A stretch of DNA of 6,533 nt from Candidatus Saccharimonadota bacterium (GTDB lineage: Bacteria; Patescibacteriota; Saccharimonadia; Saccharimonadales; Saccharimonadaceae). A program made the position numbers and the translations under genes. Under the pieces are notes generated by a model. The model did no database searches. It worked only from the letters and a program-made list of their open reading frames with translations, and had not been told where the DNA came from. The stretch is taken from positions 1-6,533 of the forward strand of contig JAFWKB010000008.1 of the NCBI GenBank assembly GCA_017511405.1. Reading direction: 5' to 3'. Positions 5,127-6,533 of this stretch are shown piece after piece (the first letter of the stretch is position 1; each line of letters starts with the position of its first letter).

Positions 5127-6458
5127 ATGGAAAAACAAAAGTTTTATGCGGCAATTGATTTCAAATCGTTTTATGCGTCGGTCGAGTGTGTAGATAGGGG
5201 GCTTGATCCGATGGAAACGAATTTGGTTGTAGCGGATGTCACGAGAACGGATGGAACGATTTGTTTGGCAGTTTCGCCGAGTTTGAAAAAGTTAGGTCTT
5301 CCGGGGAGATGTCGACTTTTCGAGGTGAAGGAGAAAGCAAGAGAATATAAATTTGAGACTGGGAAAAACTTGGAATATATAGTGGCGCCGCCGCGGATGA
5401 AAAAATATTTAGAATATTCGAGAAAAGTTTATAAAGAAATTTTTTTGAACGCGGTTGCAGAGGAAGATATTTTTAGATATTCGATTGATGAGGTGTTTTT
5501 AGATATTTCCAGTTATCTAAAATATGCTGAGAAGGGGGCAGAGGAATTCGTAAGAGGAATTTTAAGGGAGATTTACGAGAAGACTGGGCTTGTAGCGACG
5601 GCTGGGGTGGGGACGAATTTATATCTTGCGAAGGTTGCTATGGACATTTTAGCGAAGAAGGTAGCGGCGGATAAATTTGGCACGAGGATTGCGTTTTTAG
5701 GCGAGGAGGAGTTTAAGAGGAAGCTTTGGACGCACAGACCGCTGACGGATTTTTGGAGAATTGGACCGGCGACGACTAGAAAGTTGGAAAAATTTAATTT
5801 GTTTACTATGGGGGATTTAGCAAGGGTGGCACTTAAAGACGAGGAATTTTTCTATCGACTTTTTGGAGTTGATGCGGAACTTTTCATTGATCACATTTGG
5901 GGGATTGAGCCGGTGGAGATGAAAGATATAAAAGCATTCCGAGCAGAGAATAATTCCCTTTCGTCGGGGCAAGTGCTCGGAGAGGCGGTTGACGCAAAAA
6001 CGGGAAAACTTTTGGCGATGGAAATGGTGGACGAATTAGCGATGAGATTGGTTGAGCAAGGAGCAAAAACGACGCTTTTGACGCTTGATTTGGTGTTTGA
6101 GAGCAAAAGGAAGGCGCATGGGTCGACTCGTGTGTTCGGGAAAAATGGCAAGGCGACGGCTTCGGCGAAGATCTTAATCCAGCGGATGGGAGATTTGTTC
6201 GAGAAAGTGATAGAAAAAGGTCAGAAAGTAAAACGAATTTATGTTGGAGCGGAAGTATTCAAGGAAAAGGAGGTTGAGAAAGGAGAACAGATGAGGCTTG
6301 AGGAGAAGGTAGAGGAGGAGAAAGATGAGAAACTGACGGAGGCGGTAATTGAGATAAAAAAGAGGTATGGGGCGAATTCGATTTCTAAGGCGATGAGTTT
6401 CGAGAAGGGAGCGAACGGGAGAAAAAGGAATAAGATGATTGGAGGACATAATGCCTAG
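5127..6458 (+). CDS. Y-family translesion DNA polymerase, UvrX/UmuC-type
   Basis: Error-prone polymerase that copies past damaged bases. ATG 5127 is chosen because GAGGAG (5116-5121) lies 5 nt upstream; the in-frame ATG at 5058 overlaps the small gene and lacks a site. The 443-aa protein carries D11 in AIDFKSFYASVE and D121/E122 in YSIDEVFLDIS as the metal-binding triad, and Y16 as the expected steric gate. GVGTNLYLAKVAMDILAKK (about 160-178) is the family palm motif, and a helix-hairpin-helix lies near 207-235 (RIGPATTRKLEKF). The little-finger domain is about 270-380, and a charged C-terminal region ends in IGGHNA, as in UvrX/YqjW-like proteins. DFK with SPSLKKLG favours the UvrX/UmuC branch over DinB. 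QMRLEE (388-393) is where a QxxLF clamp motif would be, but it lacks the aromatic residue. The following gene overlaps by 8 nt. Confidence 0.93.
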   Translation: MEKQKFYAAIDFKSFYASVECVDRGLDPMETNLVVADVTRTDGTICLAVSPSLKKLGLPGRCRLFEVKEKAREYKFETGKNLEYIVAPPRMKKYLEYSRKVYKEIFLNAVAEEDIFRYSIDEVFLDISSYLKYAEKGAEEFVRGILREIYEKTGLVATAGVGTNLYLAKVAMDILAKKVAADKFGTRIAFLGEEEFKRKLWTHRPLTDFWRIGPATTRKLEKFNLFTMGDLARVALKDEEFFYRLFGVDAELFIDHIWGIEPVEMKDIKAFRAENNSLSSGQVLGEAVDAKTGKLLAMEMVDELAMRLVEQGAKTTLLTLDLVFESKRKAHGSTRVFGKNGKATASAKILIQRMGDLFEKVIEKGQKVKRIYVGAEVFKEKEVEKGEQMRLEEKVEEEKDEKLTEAVIEIKKRYGANSISKAMSFEKGANGRKRNKMIGGHNA

Positions 6459-6533
6459 GGAATTTAGCCGAGAAAAGAAGAATTTTGACGAGTTTTTAGC
6501 TTGGCTCGGAGAGGTTCCGGGGATGGAGATGGA
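6451..6533 (+). CDS. Start of an unidentified gene co-translated with the polymerase (partial)
   Basis: ATG 6451 overlaps the last 8 nt of the polymerase gene and has a strong GGAGG (6441-6445) 5 nt upstream, so translational coupling is likely. The reading frame stays open to the window edge, giving 27 residues that begin MPREFSREKKNFDEFLAWLG. They are charged and probably helical. Too little is visible to name a family. Position suggests an accessory protein of the polymerase operon, analogous to the small genes next to uvrX or imuB elsewhere, but this is inference. Confidence 0.75.
   Translation, partial: MPREFSREKKNFDEFLAWLGEVPGMEM

Noticed and set aside
1..6533. CRISPR arrays, insertion sequences or attachment sites
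   Set aside because: I saw no spaced direct repeats, transposase frames or terminal inverted repeats. The tRNA 3' end lies at the window edge, with no second copy seen.

Overview
This window looks like a compact chromosomal segment from a reduced-genome bacterium. I favour a Patescibacteria/CPR lineage, most likely Saccharibacteria-like, though no phylogenetic search could be run. The basis is tight gene packing, an RF1 with the variant GGHGGQGVN loop, a minimal PrmC without its N-terminal domain and with NLPY in place of NPPY, and start sites where the -10 box lies only 7-8 nt from the ATG. The code is standard: prmC ends in TGA, tryptophan is TGG, and no gene needs TGA read as an amino acid.

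Left part (1-1860): tRNA-Val(CAC) on the minus strand is divergent from prfA (RF1). prfA overlaps prmC, the methyltransferase that modifies the RF1 GGQ loop, so enzyme and substrate are co-transcribed and probably translationally coupled. A hairpin with A and T tracts on its two sides (1816-1844) serves as a two-way terminator between prmC and the convergent htrA gene. A near-consensus promoter sits just in front of it.

Middle part (1860-3881, minus strand): a two-gene operon, a polytopic membrane protein of unknown function followed by a membrane-anchored HtrA/DegP-type serine protease with one PDZ domain. A 107-bp AT-rich divergent promoter region separates it from lepB (signal peptidase I) on the plus strand. 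The two sides together form a small envelope protein processing and quality-control neighbourhood.

Right part (4640-6533, plus strand): a roughly 190-nt non-coding leader with two substantial predicted RNA hairpins precedes an 82-aa small protein. A terminator with a mutually exclusive alternative hairpin follows, then a UvrX/UmuC-type Y-family DNA polymerase, then the 5' end of another gene overlapping it by 8 nt. This has the layout of a translesion-synthesis (mutagenesis) cassette and appears to be controlled at the RNA level.

All three genes that follow a promoter directly (prfA, the membrane protein, lepB) appear leaderless: TATAAT 7-8 nt before ATG and no Shine-Dalgarno. Genes at internal operon positions (htrA, the small protein, the polymerase, the last gene) have clear GGAG-type Shine-Dalgarno sites; prmC has only a weak one. 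The plus strand is G-rich relative to C even across minus-strand genes, which suggests a replication-driven skew with the plus strand as the leading strand.
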